From: an uncultured Ancrocorticia sp.
Lineage (GTDB): Bacteria > Actinomycetota > Actinomycetes > Actinomycetales > Actinomycetaceae
Assembly (NCBI GenBank): GCA_905373325.1
Contig: CAJPTB010000021.1
Span: forward strand, 1-11,687
DNA length: 11,687 bases
Direction: 5' to 3'
Part shown: positions 1 to 6,373 of the stretch, piece after piece
Numbering within the stretch: the first letter of the stretch is position 1
How the letters are laid out: each line of letters opens with the position of its first letter
The notes under the pieces: generated by a model
Database searches by the model: none
Told to the model about the DNA's origin: nothing
Seen by the model: the letters and a program-made list of their open reading frames with translations, nothing else
Program-made: the position numbers and the translations under genes

Positions 1-1044
1 CGGCCCAGCCTGCGAAGGGCCCGGCGCGTGCGCACCGAACGGAGGCCGCGCGGGCAGTGCTTGCCCTGCACCAGGAGCCGACTGAGCCGAACCAGGCACC
101 GCCCGACCCACACCGGGCGCCGACTGAGCCGAACCAGGCACCGCCCGACCCACACCAGGCGCCGACTGAGTCGAACGCGGCTCCGACTGACCCCCGCCGG
201 GGATTGGCTGCCCGGCCCCGAGCCCCGCCGGTCCCGAATGGAACGGAGGCCGTCCCGGGCGAAAGGCGGACTGCCCCGGAGGTTGCTCGGAGCCAAAACC
301 CGCCTCCCCCGAAGCGGACGTCGACTGCGCACCGCCAGATTCAGTTTGCCGCGAGCCGGGGGCGGGATGCTCCGAACTTGACGCCGAGTAGGCCGACGGA
401 GTCGAGAAGGCACTCGGAGCGGAGCCGCTCTCCGAGGGGTCCCGGCCCCCGGCCGGAACGTTTCGCCCTCCGGGGACGAAAGGCTGCCCGCCTCCGGCGG
501 AGCCCGCGGGCGCAGAGCTCGCCGGGGCAAACCTCGGGCGTGAAGACTCTGGCGCGGCGCCGGCCCTGAAAGCGGGGCCGGGCGCGGCATTCGCCTGGTC
601 GGAGCGATCCGGAGTCTGCTGCTGCGAACTCAGCGACTCGGGCGGCGCTGCGTGCGCGCCAGAGCCGTTTCTTCTCCTCGAGGAACGCCTCGGCAAGCGG
701 GAAATGGTCTCGTCAGCCGAGTTCGAGCTCCGGTCAGACTCGTCGGAGTCTCCGGCGGAAAGCAATCCTCCCGCGGCAGGCGAACTCACCGAGGAATTCG
801 AATCGTCGGGGAAGCGGGTGTCGTCGGGTGCGTGCGAAGAATCGAGCGCGTACGGCGAATCGGACGAATCGGACGGCGACGAGGCGGAAGGCAGAAGGGT
901 GGCATCGACGTCGATGTCTTCCACCCAGAAGTTCCAGCCAGCGGGAGCCGGGCCCCAAGCGGGATCGGGCCTCCAACCAGCAGGAGGGGCCCACCCGTCG
1001 GGCGCCGGCGGCCAGTTCGGCGGTGGGTTGAATCTTTTGGACAT
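1..1044 (-). CDS. Pro/Ser/Gly-rich W-P-motif protein of unknown function, N-terminal 348 codons (runs off left edge)
   Basis: The reading frame is open from the ATG at 1044 to position 1 with no stop, so the 3' end lies outside the window. An AGGAG Shine-Dalgarno at 1053-1057 sits 8 nt before the ATG, which supports this start. The protein begins MSKRFNPPPNWPPAPDGW and continues with regularly spaced GW and P-rich units to about residue 42 (ending NFWVED). From memory, this N-terminal motif occurs on many actinobacterial proteins that carry membrane or other domains further on. Residues about 43-110 are rich in Ser, Asp and Pro. The rest is Pro/Gly/Ser/Gln/Ala-rich and looks disordered, with a 14-residue tandem repeat near residues 287-325. 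No signal peptide, membrane segment or catalytic motif is seen in the visible part. It is very GC-rich (42 of 60 bases at 241-300). I assign no function. Nothing ties it to the CRISPR system except position and shared strand, and a separate promoter is likely. Confidence 0.8.
   Translation of the reverse strand, partial: MSKRFNPPPNWPPAPDGWAPPAGWRPDPAWGPAPAGWNFWVEDIDVDATLLPSASSPSDSSDSPYALDSSHAPDDTRFPDDSNSSVSSPAAGGLLSAGDSDESDRSSNSADETISRLPRRSSRRRNGSGAHAAPPESLSSQQQTPDRSDQANAAPGPAFRAGAAPESSRPRFAPASSAPAGSAGGGQPFVPGGRNVPAGGRDPSESGSAPSAFSTPSAYSASSSEHPAPGSRQTESGGAQSTSASGEAGFGSEQPPGQSAFRPGRPPFHSGPAGLGAGQPIPGGGQSEPRSTQSAPGVGRAVPGSAQSAPGVGRAVPGSAQSAPGAGQALPARPPFGAHAPGPSQAGP
78..195 (-). repeat. 42-bp in-frame tandem repeat, two full copies plus a degenerate third
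   Basis: Copies start at 78 and 120 on the plus strand and differ by a single base (caccgggcg versus caccaggcg). A degenerate third copy starts at 162. The 42-bp period is a multiple of three, so the repeat encodes a 14-residue unit (SAPGVGRAVPGSAQ) inside the partial low-complexity protein. Near-identity of the copies suggests recent slippage or duplication. Confidence 0.85.
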
Positions 1045-1052
1045 GAGCAACA

Positions 1053-1057
1053 CTCCT
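1053..1057 (-). promoter_or_regulatory. Shine-Dalgarno AGGAG fixing the start of the partial W-P-motif gene
   Basis: The minus strand reads AGGAG, then 8 nt, then ATG at 1044. This is the only good ribosome-binding site nearby and decides the start of a gene whose other end is outside the window. Confidence 0.7.
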
Positions 1058-1149
1058 GTGGTGCGTGAAACGACGATGCCATTGTCCCACGCCCTCCCCC
1101 ACCTGCCGCCACCCACGTCCACGGTGCGAAACGCCTCAAGTTTGCTTTG

Positions 1150-1177
1150 TTCATAAGCGAAAACCATTGGCGATCAA
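1150..1177 (-). promoter_or_regulatory. Candidate promoter for the W-P-motif gene
   Basis: On the minus strand TTGATC (1177-1172) is followed after 16 nt by TATGAA (1155-1150). Each hexamer matches 4 of 6 bases of the sigma-70-type consensus. The site lies about 105 nt upstream of the ATG at 1044. The matches are modest, so this is a candidate only. Confidence 0.3.
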
Positions 1178-1298
1178 GGGCCCTGACGACGCCGAAACCG
1201 CTGCGAATCGGGCACTTCGACGTCTAAACACATCGAAGCATCCTGTGGCGCCGACTGTCGCGGACAGCACACAACTCATCTCTTACTAAAATGCGGTC

Positions 1299-1703
1299 TT
1301 ATCGCCGTCGGGAGCCTCCGAAACGACGCCTTCGCGCGGCGATCGACCACGACTCTTTGGGGGCCGTAGAAACGCCGGGCGCGGAGAAGCTTTGCTTGCC
1401 TTCGCTGTTGCGCCCACCGCCTTCGACTGCCTTCCAAGGGCTTTGCATGACGAGCATTCCTTCGACGTCGAGCGGTGTGCGATCGTGCCCAAGTGAGAGG
1501 ATCGCGCATCGCTGTTCCGACCTGACCGGATAGATCATCAACGCTCTGCCTTGGCCGAGATTCTCTGCGATGAGTTCCCACACCTGATCTCTGACGCGAC
1601 CCGAAAGATGCCCCACGAATACGCCTGTCGAGACTTCGAGCAGCCACCGGGTCAACGCGCCGCGAAGCCCGGCGGGCGCCGCAGAAAGGATGATTACGAC
1701 CAT
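1299..1703 (-). CDS. cas2e: Cas2e, type I-E spacer-acquisition subunit (134 aa)
   Basis: Cas2 is the dimer that bridges two Cas1 dimers in the integrase inserting new spacers beside the CRISPR leader; its structural role is the essential one in I-E. Residues 1-90 match the I-E Cas2 pattern: MVVIILSAAPAGLRGALTRW, then LLEVSTGVFVGHLSGRVRD with VWELI, and ending LDVEGMLVMQ. I chose the ATG at 1703 because the family starts at this MVV strand; an upstream in-frame start at 1796 would lie inside cas1e. Only 14 bp separate it from the cas1e stop. The Shine-Dalgarno is weak, and a short GGCTG/CAGCC dyad fills the gap, so translational coupling is likely. Compared with the 94-residue E. coli protein there is a tail of about 44 residues (91-134) ending in arginine clusters (RRRR, SRRR). 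I recall similar basic tails in longer actinobacterial Cas2e proteins, so this is probably a family variant. It is the last gene of the cas operon. Confidence 0.93.
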   Translation of the reverse strand: MVVIILSAAPAGLRGALTRWLLEVSTGVFVGHLSGRVRDQVWELIAENLGQGRALMIYPVRSEQRCAILSLGHDRTPLDVEGMLVMQSPWKAVEGGGRNSEGKQSFSAPGVSTAPKESWSIAARRRRFGGSRRR

Positions 1704-1717
1704 GCGGCTGCCCAGCC

Positions 1718-2665
1718 TTACTCTTCGTCGTCCAAAGACTCTAAGGCAAGCGCGTGGTTCATGCCGCCCGCGATGGCCTTGCGCTGGTAGTCCCACAGAG
1801 AGACGACGTTCACCTGAAGCTCCTCCCCCTCGTCGACCTCGAAAAGCCTGTGGATGTCTCGCACCGACCGCTCAATCACCTTCAGCTCGAATATTCGGTC
1901 GCGGACCCGGCGCCGGGTTGTCGCGGCAATGTCGCTCATGCCTTCGGCGACGACGTCAAAGGCGATCGGTATCGTCACATCCGCCTTGTAGAGGTCGGCG
2001 ACGTCGTAGACGAAGGAACGCTCGTGACCCGTGTGAACGAATCCAAGTCCCGGCGAGCATCCCAGTGAAACGACGACGGCGTGAATCACCCCGTAGAGTG
2101 CGGCGTGCGCGGCAGACAGCGCCTGATTGATCGGATCTGAGGCGTCAAAATCGTCGTGCTCGTACTCACGACGCTTCCACGGAACCCCCGTGCGCTTCGA
2201 GTTCTCACGGTAGACGGAACGAATTCGCGCGCCTTCCCGCCCCCGCAGCTGTTGCATTGTCAATCCGTCGACGTCCTCGCCTGCAAAACGCATCGTGTAC
2301 ATTTTCCTCGCGACCGCCAGCCGCTTTTGCGGGGAGGAGACACGAGCCGCTTGCTCCACGAGCAGCCTGCTCGACGTCGCCAGGGACCTGCCGTGAGCGT
2401 AGTAGCGAACCCCGCGCTCGCCGACCCACACTGCGGTGGTGCCGCACTCGCCCAAAAGAGACATCGCCTGGTGGCTCACCGAGGTCCCCGGGCCCAGCAG
2501 CACAGCCAAAAGCGACGCCGCCGGAACGCGAACCAAGCCCTTGTCGTCGCGCGCCGTCACAGCGCCGTCCTCGCGATGGACGACGCAATGCTCCAAGTAG
2601 AGAAAGGACATCCGGTCGGCTGCGCGAGGAAGCGCCGTGACGGGAACGGGAAGCAGGCGCGCCAT
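1718..2665 (-). CDS. cas1e: Cas1e, type I-E CRISPR integrase (315 aa)
   Basis: Cas1 is the metal-dependent integrase that joins prespacer ends to the leader-proximal repeat, working as a complex with Cas2. The N-terminal beta domain spans roughly residues 1-90 and the alpha-helical catalytic domain the rest. The metal-binding residues are all present: E144 in QLRGREGARIR, H211 in GFVHTGHERSF, and D221 and D224 in VYDVADLYK. They sit three residues along from E. coli E141, H208, D218 and D221. Length is close to the usual approximately 305 residues; the end is acidic (LESLDDEE). The ATG at 2665 lies 4 nt after the cas6e stop, with GGGAG at the end of cas6e serving as Shine-Dalgarno. The 14-bp gap to cas2e fits the usual adaptation pair. 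No truncation or missing key residue is seen. Confidence 0.97.
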   Translation of the reverse strand: MARLLPVPVTALPRAADRMSFLYLEHCVVHREDGAVTARDDKGLVRVPAASLLAVLLGPGTSVSHQAMSLLGECGTTAVWVGERGVRYYAHGRSLATSSRLLVEQAARVSSPQKRLAVARKMYTMRFAGEDVDGLTMQQLRGREGARIRSVYRENSKRTGVPWKRREYEHDDFDASDPINQALSAAHAALYGVIHAVVVSLGCSPGLGFVHTGHERSFVYDVADLYKADVTIPIAFDVVAEGMSDIAATTRRRVRDRIFELKVIERSVRDIHRLFEVDEGEELQVNVVSLWDYQRKAIAGGMNHALALESLDDEE

Positions 2666-2669
2666 GGCT

Positions 2670-3602
2670 TTACTCCCTCGGGCGCGCCAAGGTCATGAGA
2701 CCGCAGCCGTATGCCTTCGACGGGCCGAGCCCGTTGACGAGCATCTGGCGAAAGGCCCCGACTTCCTCGATCCGGAGAATGCCCTCGTAAACGACGCGCC
2801 CAATCGTGACCTTGCCTGACTTCTGTGTCTCGCGATCCTTCCTGTCGAACACCGGTTTCTCGCGCCGGACAACCAAAAGCGAGACGCGATCATTCGGATC
2901 GTCGCCCTGCTTGGCCAACCCTTCAAACGTCTCGACTGCGGCAGCGCTTCGCCCCTGTGCGGCGTCGCATCCCAGTCCGCCGTTGTCTCCCGTTTCAACG
3001 CGCTTGACCTTGCCGTCCCCGCCGGGCCTTGTGAGCCCCGATTCGTCGGGGACCATCGGGATCGAGAACCCCTGCTTCTCAGCGCGCCTGAGCAGCCAGT
3101 CTCTCTGCTGCCTCGCAGTCACATGCACATGCCGTTTTCCCCGCTCGTTCGGCCCCCTGTTCTCGTTGCGAACAGGATTTGCCGCGAGTCTGAAAGCCCA
3201 TGTTTGCCCTTCAGCGAGCCGAGAAAGGAAACCTTCATAATCAAGCGTGCGAGCCATCTGCGACGAAGTCGCGTCCGCCTCAATTTGCGACATGTCCGGA
3301 CGCATTGGCGAAAGCACGTACAGGGCGACGCTGAAGGCCCTTTGGTCGACCCGCCACAGCACACGTCCAGCCGCAGAAGTTTCTGCGCGGGCCGACGACG
3401 ATTCAACACCGACCGACGTCGAGGTTTCGGATTGTGCAGACAAAACCTCCGACGTGCTTCCGGCCGGATCACCCCCGTCGCCGTCAATGCTCTGCCCGAG
3501 ATCGCACGCCTTCATGACGACCGCGTGCATCACCTGCGGCGAGCCGAGCAGCCTTCTCGCGAACCGACGCCGCGGATCGAGTTCTATCTTCGTCAGGTGC
3601 AT
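2670..3602 (-). CDS. cas6e: Cas6e (CasE), pre-crRNA processing endoribonuclease, with two large low-complexity insertions (310 aa)
   Basis: Cas6e cuts the CRISPR transcript at the base of each repeat hairpin and stays bound to the 3' end of the crRNA as the Cascade head. Family features seen are MHLTKIELD at the start, His26 in QVMHAVV (the position of the proposed catalytic His of the Thermus protein; E. coli H20), FRLAANPVRN at 137-146, and the Gly-rich loop GLGPSKAYGCGL at 291-302. At 310 residues it is about 100 longer than reference Cas6e (around 200-211). The excess is two insertions: a Ser/Thr/Gly-rich stretch at about 35-79 and a Gly/Asp-rich stretch at about 186-239. The reading frame is intact across both. 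The ATG at 3602 is preceded by GAGG with 6-nt spacing, 16 bp after the cas5e stop. Function is secure by motif and context; the effect of the insertions is unknown. Confidence 0.95.
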   Translation of the reverse strand: MHLTKIELDPRRRFARRLLGSPQVMHAVVMKACDLGQSIDGDGGDPAGSTSEVLSAQSETSTSVGVESSSARAETSAAGRVLWRVDQRAFSVALYVLSPMRPDMSQIEADATSSQMARTLDYEGFLSRLAEGQTWAFRLAANPVRNENRGPNERGKRHVHVTARQQRDWLLRRAEKQGFSIPMVPDESGLTRPGGDGKVKRVETGDNGGLGCDAAQGRSAAAVETFEGLAKQGDDPNDRVSLLVVRREKPVFDRKDRETQKSGKVTIGRVVYEGILRIEEVGAFRQMLVNGLGPSKAYGCGLMTLARPRE

Positions 3603-3618
3603 CTTCTACCTCGCATCT

Positions 3619-4521
3619 CTAACTTTCCTCCAACAGTTCCGCCATGGGATCGTGAGAGTCCGCGGCAGAACCCTCATATTCGTTCGGCCCCGTCAGCGAA
3701 CTCAGCCCTCCCGCCGGATCTTCGAGCTCGGCCATTGGATCGAGCAATCTCACTGGGCCATGCATTTCCGCTGGATCGAGCATTCCCACCGGGTCAAGTT
3801 CTGCCATGGGATCGTGGTGGTCTTCGCCGGCGTCGGAGCGCACAGCCGCGCTCCCAGTCGACGCTTTGTCTTTCACTCTCACCATATGCCGCTCAATGTC
3901 CCGGAACGAATACTCACGATGACGCGGGTCGAAAGAAAGAGGCACATCTCGGCTCCCTCGCACATCGTTTGTGTGCTCGCCTTCGGGCACAGCGTCTTTG
4001 TCGAGAAGAACTTCGATTTCTCTGCCTTCACGATGGCGCTTCCGGTACCACTTGGAGGCCAGCCACGGCTCACTTGTCAAAGCCTCCAACAAGCTTGAAT
4101 CGCGCAATCCGAGCGAGACGGGAAAGGACGGAGGGCACGAACGTCGCCCCAAATAGAGGGGAAAAGAAGGATGCCGCACAGCGTGGTCGAGCCGCTCGAT
4201 CACCGCATTCTCCCCCTCTATTCCGGCCAAGAAGACCGCATCGGAAAGGTAGTAGCGTTCGGAAAGCGGCATCGAGGACCCGTCCAGCCTATGCGCCGTA
4301 TGGAAATCACGCACCACCGTTCCCGGCTGGTCTTTTCGCACACCGAAGCGCAGCGTCAGCAAGTCCTCGATTGGGTCGGTGCGCCGTCTGCCGGTTGCAG
4401 CGGCCAGCATGCCGAGAATTCCGCTTTTTGAGGGGGCGAGTTCTGTAGCGCGCACCGTGAATCGGGATTTGACGCCCCAGGCCTGCAATGGGCCCGCGAG
4501 CCGCAAGAGCAGTACTGCCAT
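3619..4521 (-). CDS. cas5e: Cas5e (CasD), Cascade 5'-handle-binding subunit with repeated C-terminal tail (300 aa)
   Basis: Cas5e binds the 5' handle of the crRNA at the foot of Cascade and contacts Cse1 and Cas7. The start MAVLLLRLAGPLQAWGVKSR and the following ELAPSKSGILGML are classic Cas5e signatures, and the ERYYLSDAVFLAG strand at about 88-100 also fits. The RAMP core appears to end near residue 216 (FRDIERHMVRVK), close to the 224-residue E. coli protein. Residues about 217-300 are an extra tail rich in Asp, Pro, Met and Glu in which DPMAEL occurs three times (237-242, 261-266, 291-296), with further LDP and EDP echoes between. The tail looks disordered and I recognise no domain in it. 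The ATG at 4521 lies 3 nt after the cas7e stop with GGAG at 6-nt spacing, so the two are probably translationally coupled. Alternative: the tail may be neutral repeat expansion. Confidence 0.95.
   Translation of the reverse strand: MAVLLLRLAGPLQAWGVKSRFTVRATELAPSKSGILGMLAAATGRRRTDPIEDLLTLRFGVRKDQPGTVVRDFHTAHRLDGSSMPLSERYYLSDAVFLAGIEGENAVIERLDHAVRHPSFPLYLGRRSCPPSFPVSLGLRDSSLLEALTSEPWLASKWYRKRHREGREIEVLLDKDAVPEGEHTNDVRGSRDVPLSFDPRHREYSFRDIERHMVRVKDKASTGSAAVRSDAGEDHHDPMAELDPVGMLDPAEMHGPVRLLDPMAELEDPAGGLSSLTGPNEYEGSAADSHDPMAELLEES
3634..3813 (-). repeat. Dispersed DPMAEL-coding repeats in the cas5e 3' end
   Basis: Three 18-bp units encode DPMAEL: 3796-3813, 3724-3741 and 3634-3651. The first and last are preceded by a His codon (HDPMAEL) and differ from each other by few bases; the middle one is LLDPMAELEDP. 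Partial echoes (MLDPAEM, LDPVG) lie between. The pattern suggests repeat expansion of a short unit within the gene. Confidence 0.8.
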
Positions 4522-4524
4522 CGC

Positions 4525-5658
4525 TTACTCCGAGGCTGGAAGGCGTGACTCGACGACATCGCGCACTCTGTCTGTGAGAACGTTGAACGCGACTCGCTCC
4601 CCGAGAGACTCCGTCCCTTCATAGTCCTCGAGGCTCACCACAAAGGCATGCCGCGGCTTGACGCCAAAGGCTTCCTCCAATTGCTTCTCATGTTCAACGA
4701 GTTTGCGTACAGACTTTGCCACGAATCCCTCGGTGTCGCTTTTGAGGACCGGTCTTTCAAAGGCGCCAACGAGCGAAACAGGCTGGTCGTCGCGCACCTG
4801 AACAACCACCATGCTGGGCAGCGTCCGATTGGCGAAGGTGTTCTGCTTGCCCGTCGGCATCGTCTTGACAAAGGCTTCAATAAAGGAGGACAGCGCTCGA
4901 AGCGTCGCCTCAGCATCACACAGATTCTCATGCAGCAAGTCGAGATTGACCGTGGCATAACGATACATTGTGGCCGACGAGAACTCGATGGTTCCCATCA
5001 TTCCTGCCCCTGCGTCATCCTTTTCATCTTTACCTTCATCGAGAGCCGTATAGAAGTCAAACTCACTGTCGGCATAATGAGTAGAAATCGCATGGGCTAC
5101 CTGACACGATGCGTCAACATCAAGGTTCTTAGCGCTAGCCAACATTCGTCCGAAAAGTGCTATATCTATAGGATGATCGGAGTTTAGTATATCCTTCACT
5201 TTCTTCTTTTCTGGTTTTTTGCCAGAATTGACTCGGTCTGCCACGTAAGCAGCTAGTTCTTTTATTTGCTGCACCGAGAAAAACAGTAGAGCATCGGTCT
5301 CGGGAAAGCCTTCCTTTTGAAGCGCAGATTTTTTAATAAGAGGATTTTTTTGTGGGTTGTCAGCAGCCAAATTAAGAAATTCAACAGCATGCTTAACGGA
5401 CTGATCTTTTTTATCCGGCAAGAGACACGTGATCTCCTCCGAGATCTTCTCAACAACTCGTTTAGTTCTTATGCCGATCTTATGGGATCGAATTTGATCA
5501 CGAAAGTACAATCGCATTGCGCGTTTCCATGCCTGACTGGATACTCGTAAACGCTTCACGCCACCGTATAGAGTTGACTTAGGCGAGCCGGTATCGTCGC
5601 GATTGACGCAGCTAGGCGGAATGCTCTGAATGATGTGGACATCAATGTAGGTGCTCAT
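4525..5658 (-). CDS. cas7e: Cas7e (CasC/Cse4), Cascade backbone subunit (377 aa)
   Basis: Six copies of Cas7 form the helical backbone that holds the crRNA spacer. Matching features are the start MSTYIDVHII, PSCVNRDDTG around residues 15-24, the basic GGVKRLRVSSQAWKRAMR at 32-49, DIALFGRM at 165-172, QVAHAISTH at 186-194 and TIEFSSATMYRYATVNL at 223-239. All correspond to E. coli CasC segments, and length is near the family norm (363 in E. coli). The ATG at 5658 has a strong AGAGGA site 5 nt upstream. It follows a 49-bp gap from casB, the largest inside the operon, which contains a small hairpin. Composition is split: the first half (above about 5120) is AT-rich (23 G/C of 60 at 5341-5400), while the second half is close to the GC level of the downstream cas genes. 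Confidence 0.97.
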   Translation of the reverse strand: MSTYIDVHIIQSIPPSCVNRDDTGSPKSTLYGGVKRLRVSSQAWKRAMRLYFRDQIRSHKIGIRTKRVVEKISEEITCLLPDKKDQSVKHAVEFLNLAADNPQKNPLIKKSALQKEGFPETDALLFFSVQQIKELAAYVADRVNSGKKPEKKKVKDILNSDHPIDIALFGRMLASAKNLDVDASCQVAHAISTHYADSEFDFYTALDEGKDEKDDAGAGMMGTIEFSSATMYRYATVNLDLLHENLCDAEATLRALSSFIEAFVKTMPTGKQNTFANRTLPSMVVVQVRDDQPVSLVGAFERPVLKSDTEGFVAKSVRKLVEHEKQLEEAFGVKPRHAFVVSLEDYEGTESLGERVAFNVLTDRVRDVVESRLPASE

Positions 5659-5686
5659 GTTATTCCTCTACTTTAGATTGTTTTGC

Positions 5687-5701
5687 GGCGCTTGCAACGC
5701 C
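5687..5701 (-). promoter_or_regulatory. Intercistronic RNA hairpin between casB and cas7e
   Basis: In the transcript direction this reads GGCGUUGCAAGCGCC, which can pair over six positions (GGCGUU with AGCGCC, including one G-U pair) around a GCA triloop. It is not followed by a U-run, so it is not an intrinsic terminator. It lies between the casB stop and the cas7e Shine-Dalgarno, where it could affect processing or stability of the downstream message. Confidence 0.4.
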
Positions 5702-5707
5702 AGAGGT

Positions 5708-6373
5708 CTATTCGGAGTTGGATGGATTGGCACTAGTAGAAGCTCTGGCATCAGGAAACGCAGCCTCACGGCCACCAGATTCTTGAAACTTGTAGAAATC
5801 GCGTGACCATCTCCGCCTGACTTTCTTGTCACCACCCAGGTACTGGAACTCTACGAGATCGTCGGCAAAAGCGGCGTAGTCAAAACCGATGTCTTTTGGT
5901 CGAAGAAGCTGAATGAAAGAACGAAGGTGACTGCGCAACTCGCCGATGGAAGAAGCAGTGACTAAAGCGTTGAAGCGGCAACGCGCGGGACTGTCCTCTT
6001 CCCCGCCGACCAATTCGCGGGCCGCGCGTCCAAATCCGTAACCGGGCCGGTGCATAAGGACGGATCGTGACTGCTGATGAACCGCATACAAAGTCATGGC
6101 GATATAAACGGCCCACTCTTCTCGCGTAGGGGTATCGGGAGCGTTGTCTGGAACACCAACAACATGCGTGTAGCCCCAGATATCAGCGATCTCACCAGGA
6201 TCAGCCTTTATTCCTCGACGGAGTTTCGCAAGAGCTTCACGAGCTTTGGGCTCACCTTTAAGAAACCCCCTTCCTAGGCCTTCAATCCGGCGACAGACGA
6301 TTTTACCCGCCTTCAATAAGCGCCGACTTCTAACAGAGTCGCTCTTAGATGATTCAGTCTCTGTTACATTCAT
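5708..6373 (-). CDS. casB: Cse2 (CasB), Cascade small subunit (221 aa)
   Basis: Two copies of Cse2 form the belly of Cascade and help hold the displaced DNA strand. The identification rests on operon position between casA and cas7e and on the family-like segments WAVYIAMTLYAVHQQS (about residues 87-102), GFGRAARELVG, RCRFNALVTASSIGELRSHL and WSRDFYKF near the end, on a helical, basic protein. It is longer than the 160-residue E. coli protein. Extra residues include a polar N-terminus (MNVTETESSKSDS) and a low-complexity end (DARASTSANPSNSE). The ATG at 6373 overlaps the casA stop as ATGA, with GGAGG 7 nt upstream, indicating coupled translation. It lies within the AT-rich part of the operon. 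Confidence 0.93.
   Translation of the reverse strand: MNVTETESSKSDSVRSRRLLKAGKIVCRRIEGLGRGFLKGEPKAREALAKLRRGIKADPGEIADIWGYTHVVGVPDNAPDTPTREEWAVYIAMTLYAVHQQSRSVLMHRPGYGFGRAARELVGGEEDSPARCRFNALVTASSIGELRSHLRSFIQLLRPKDIGFDYAAFADDLVEFQYLGGDKKVRRRWSRDFYKFQESGGREAAFPDARASTSANPSNSE

Larger units (their letters stand above)
1045..1298. other. Intergenic gap between cas2e and the W-P-motif gene
   Basis: About 254 bp without a convincing gene; short frames here lack a good Shine-Dalgarno and any recognisable product. Two small dyads are visible: CTTCGA/TCGAAG at 1215-1220 and 1233-1238 with a 12-nt loop, and CTGTC/GACAG at 1255-1267 with a 3-nt loop. Neither is followed by a T-run on either strand, so I do not call an intrinsic terminator for the cas operon. 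They may be operator-like or part of a factor-dependent end. A weak promoter candidate for the downstream gene lies at 1150-1177. Confidence 0.5.

Noticed and set aside
28..1156. Plus-strand frames and alternative minus frames of 120-170 residues in the left GC-rich region
   Set aside because: They are shadows of the uninterrupted minus-strand frame that starts at 1044; they lack ribosome-binding sites and show arginine/proline bias typical of wrong frames in GC-rich DNA.
1255..1267. CTGTC/GACAG dyad after cas2e as a transcription terminator
   Set aside because: The stem is only 5 bp and no T-run follows on either strand.
1302..1433. Cas2e basic tail as a frameshift product
   Set aside because: The end pattern (WSIAARRRR, SRRR) resembles tails I recall on longer actinobacterial Cas2e proteins, so an authentic C-terminus is more likely.
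1704..1796. Upstream in-frame extension of cas2e by 31 residues
   Set aside because: It would overlap the cas1e 3' end by about 80 bp and add basic residues before the conserved first beta-strand; the family starts at MVV.
3123..4448. 441-residue plus-strand frame opposite cas5e and cas6e
   Set aside because: It is antisense to two genes with clear family motifs and has the composition of an antisense GC-rich frame, with no recognisable domain.
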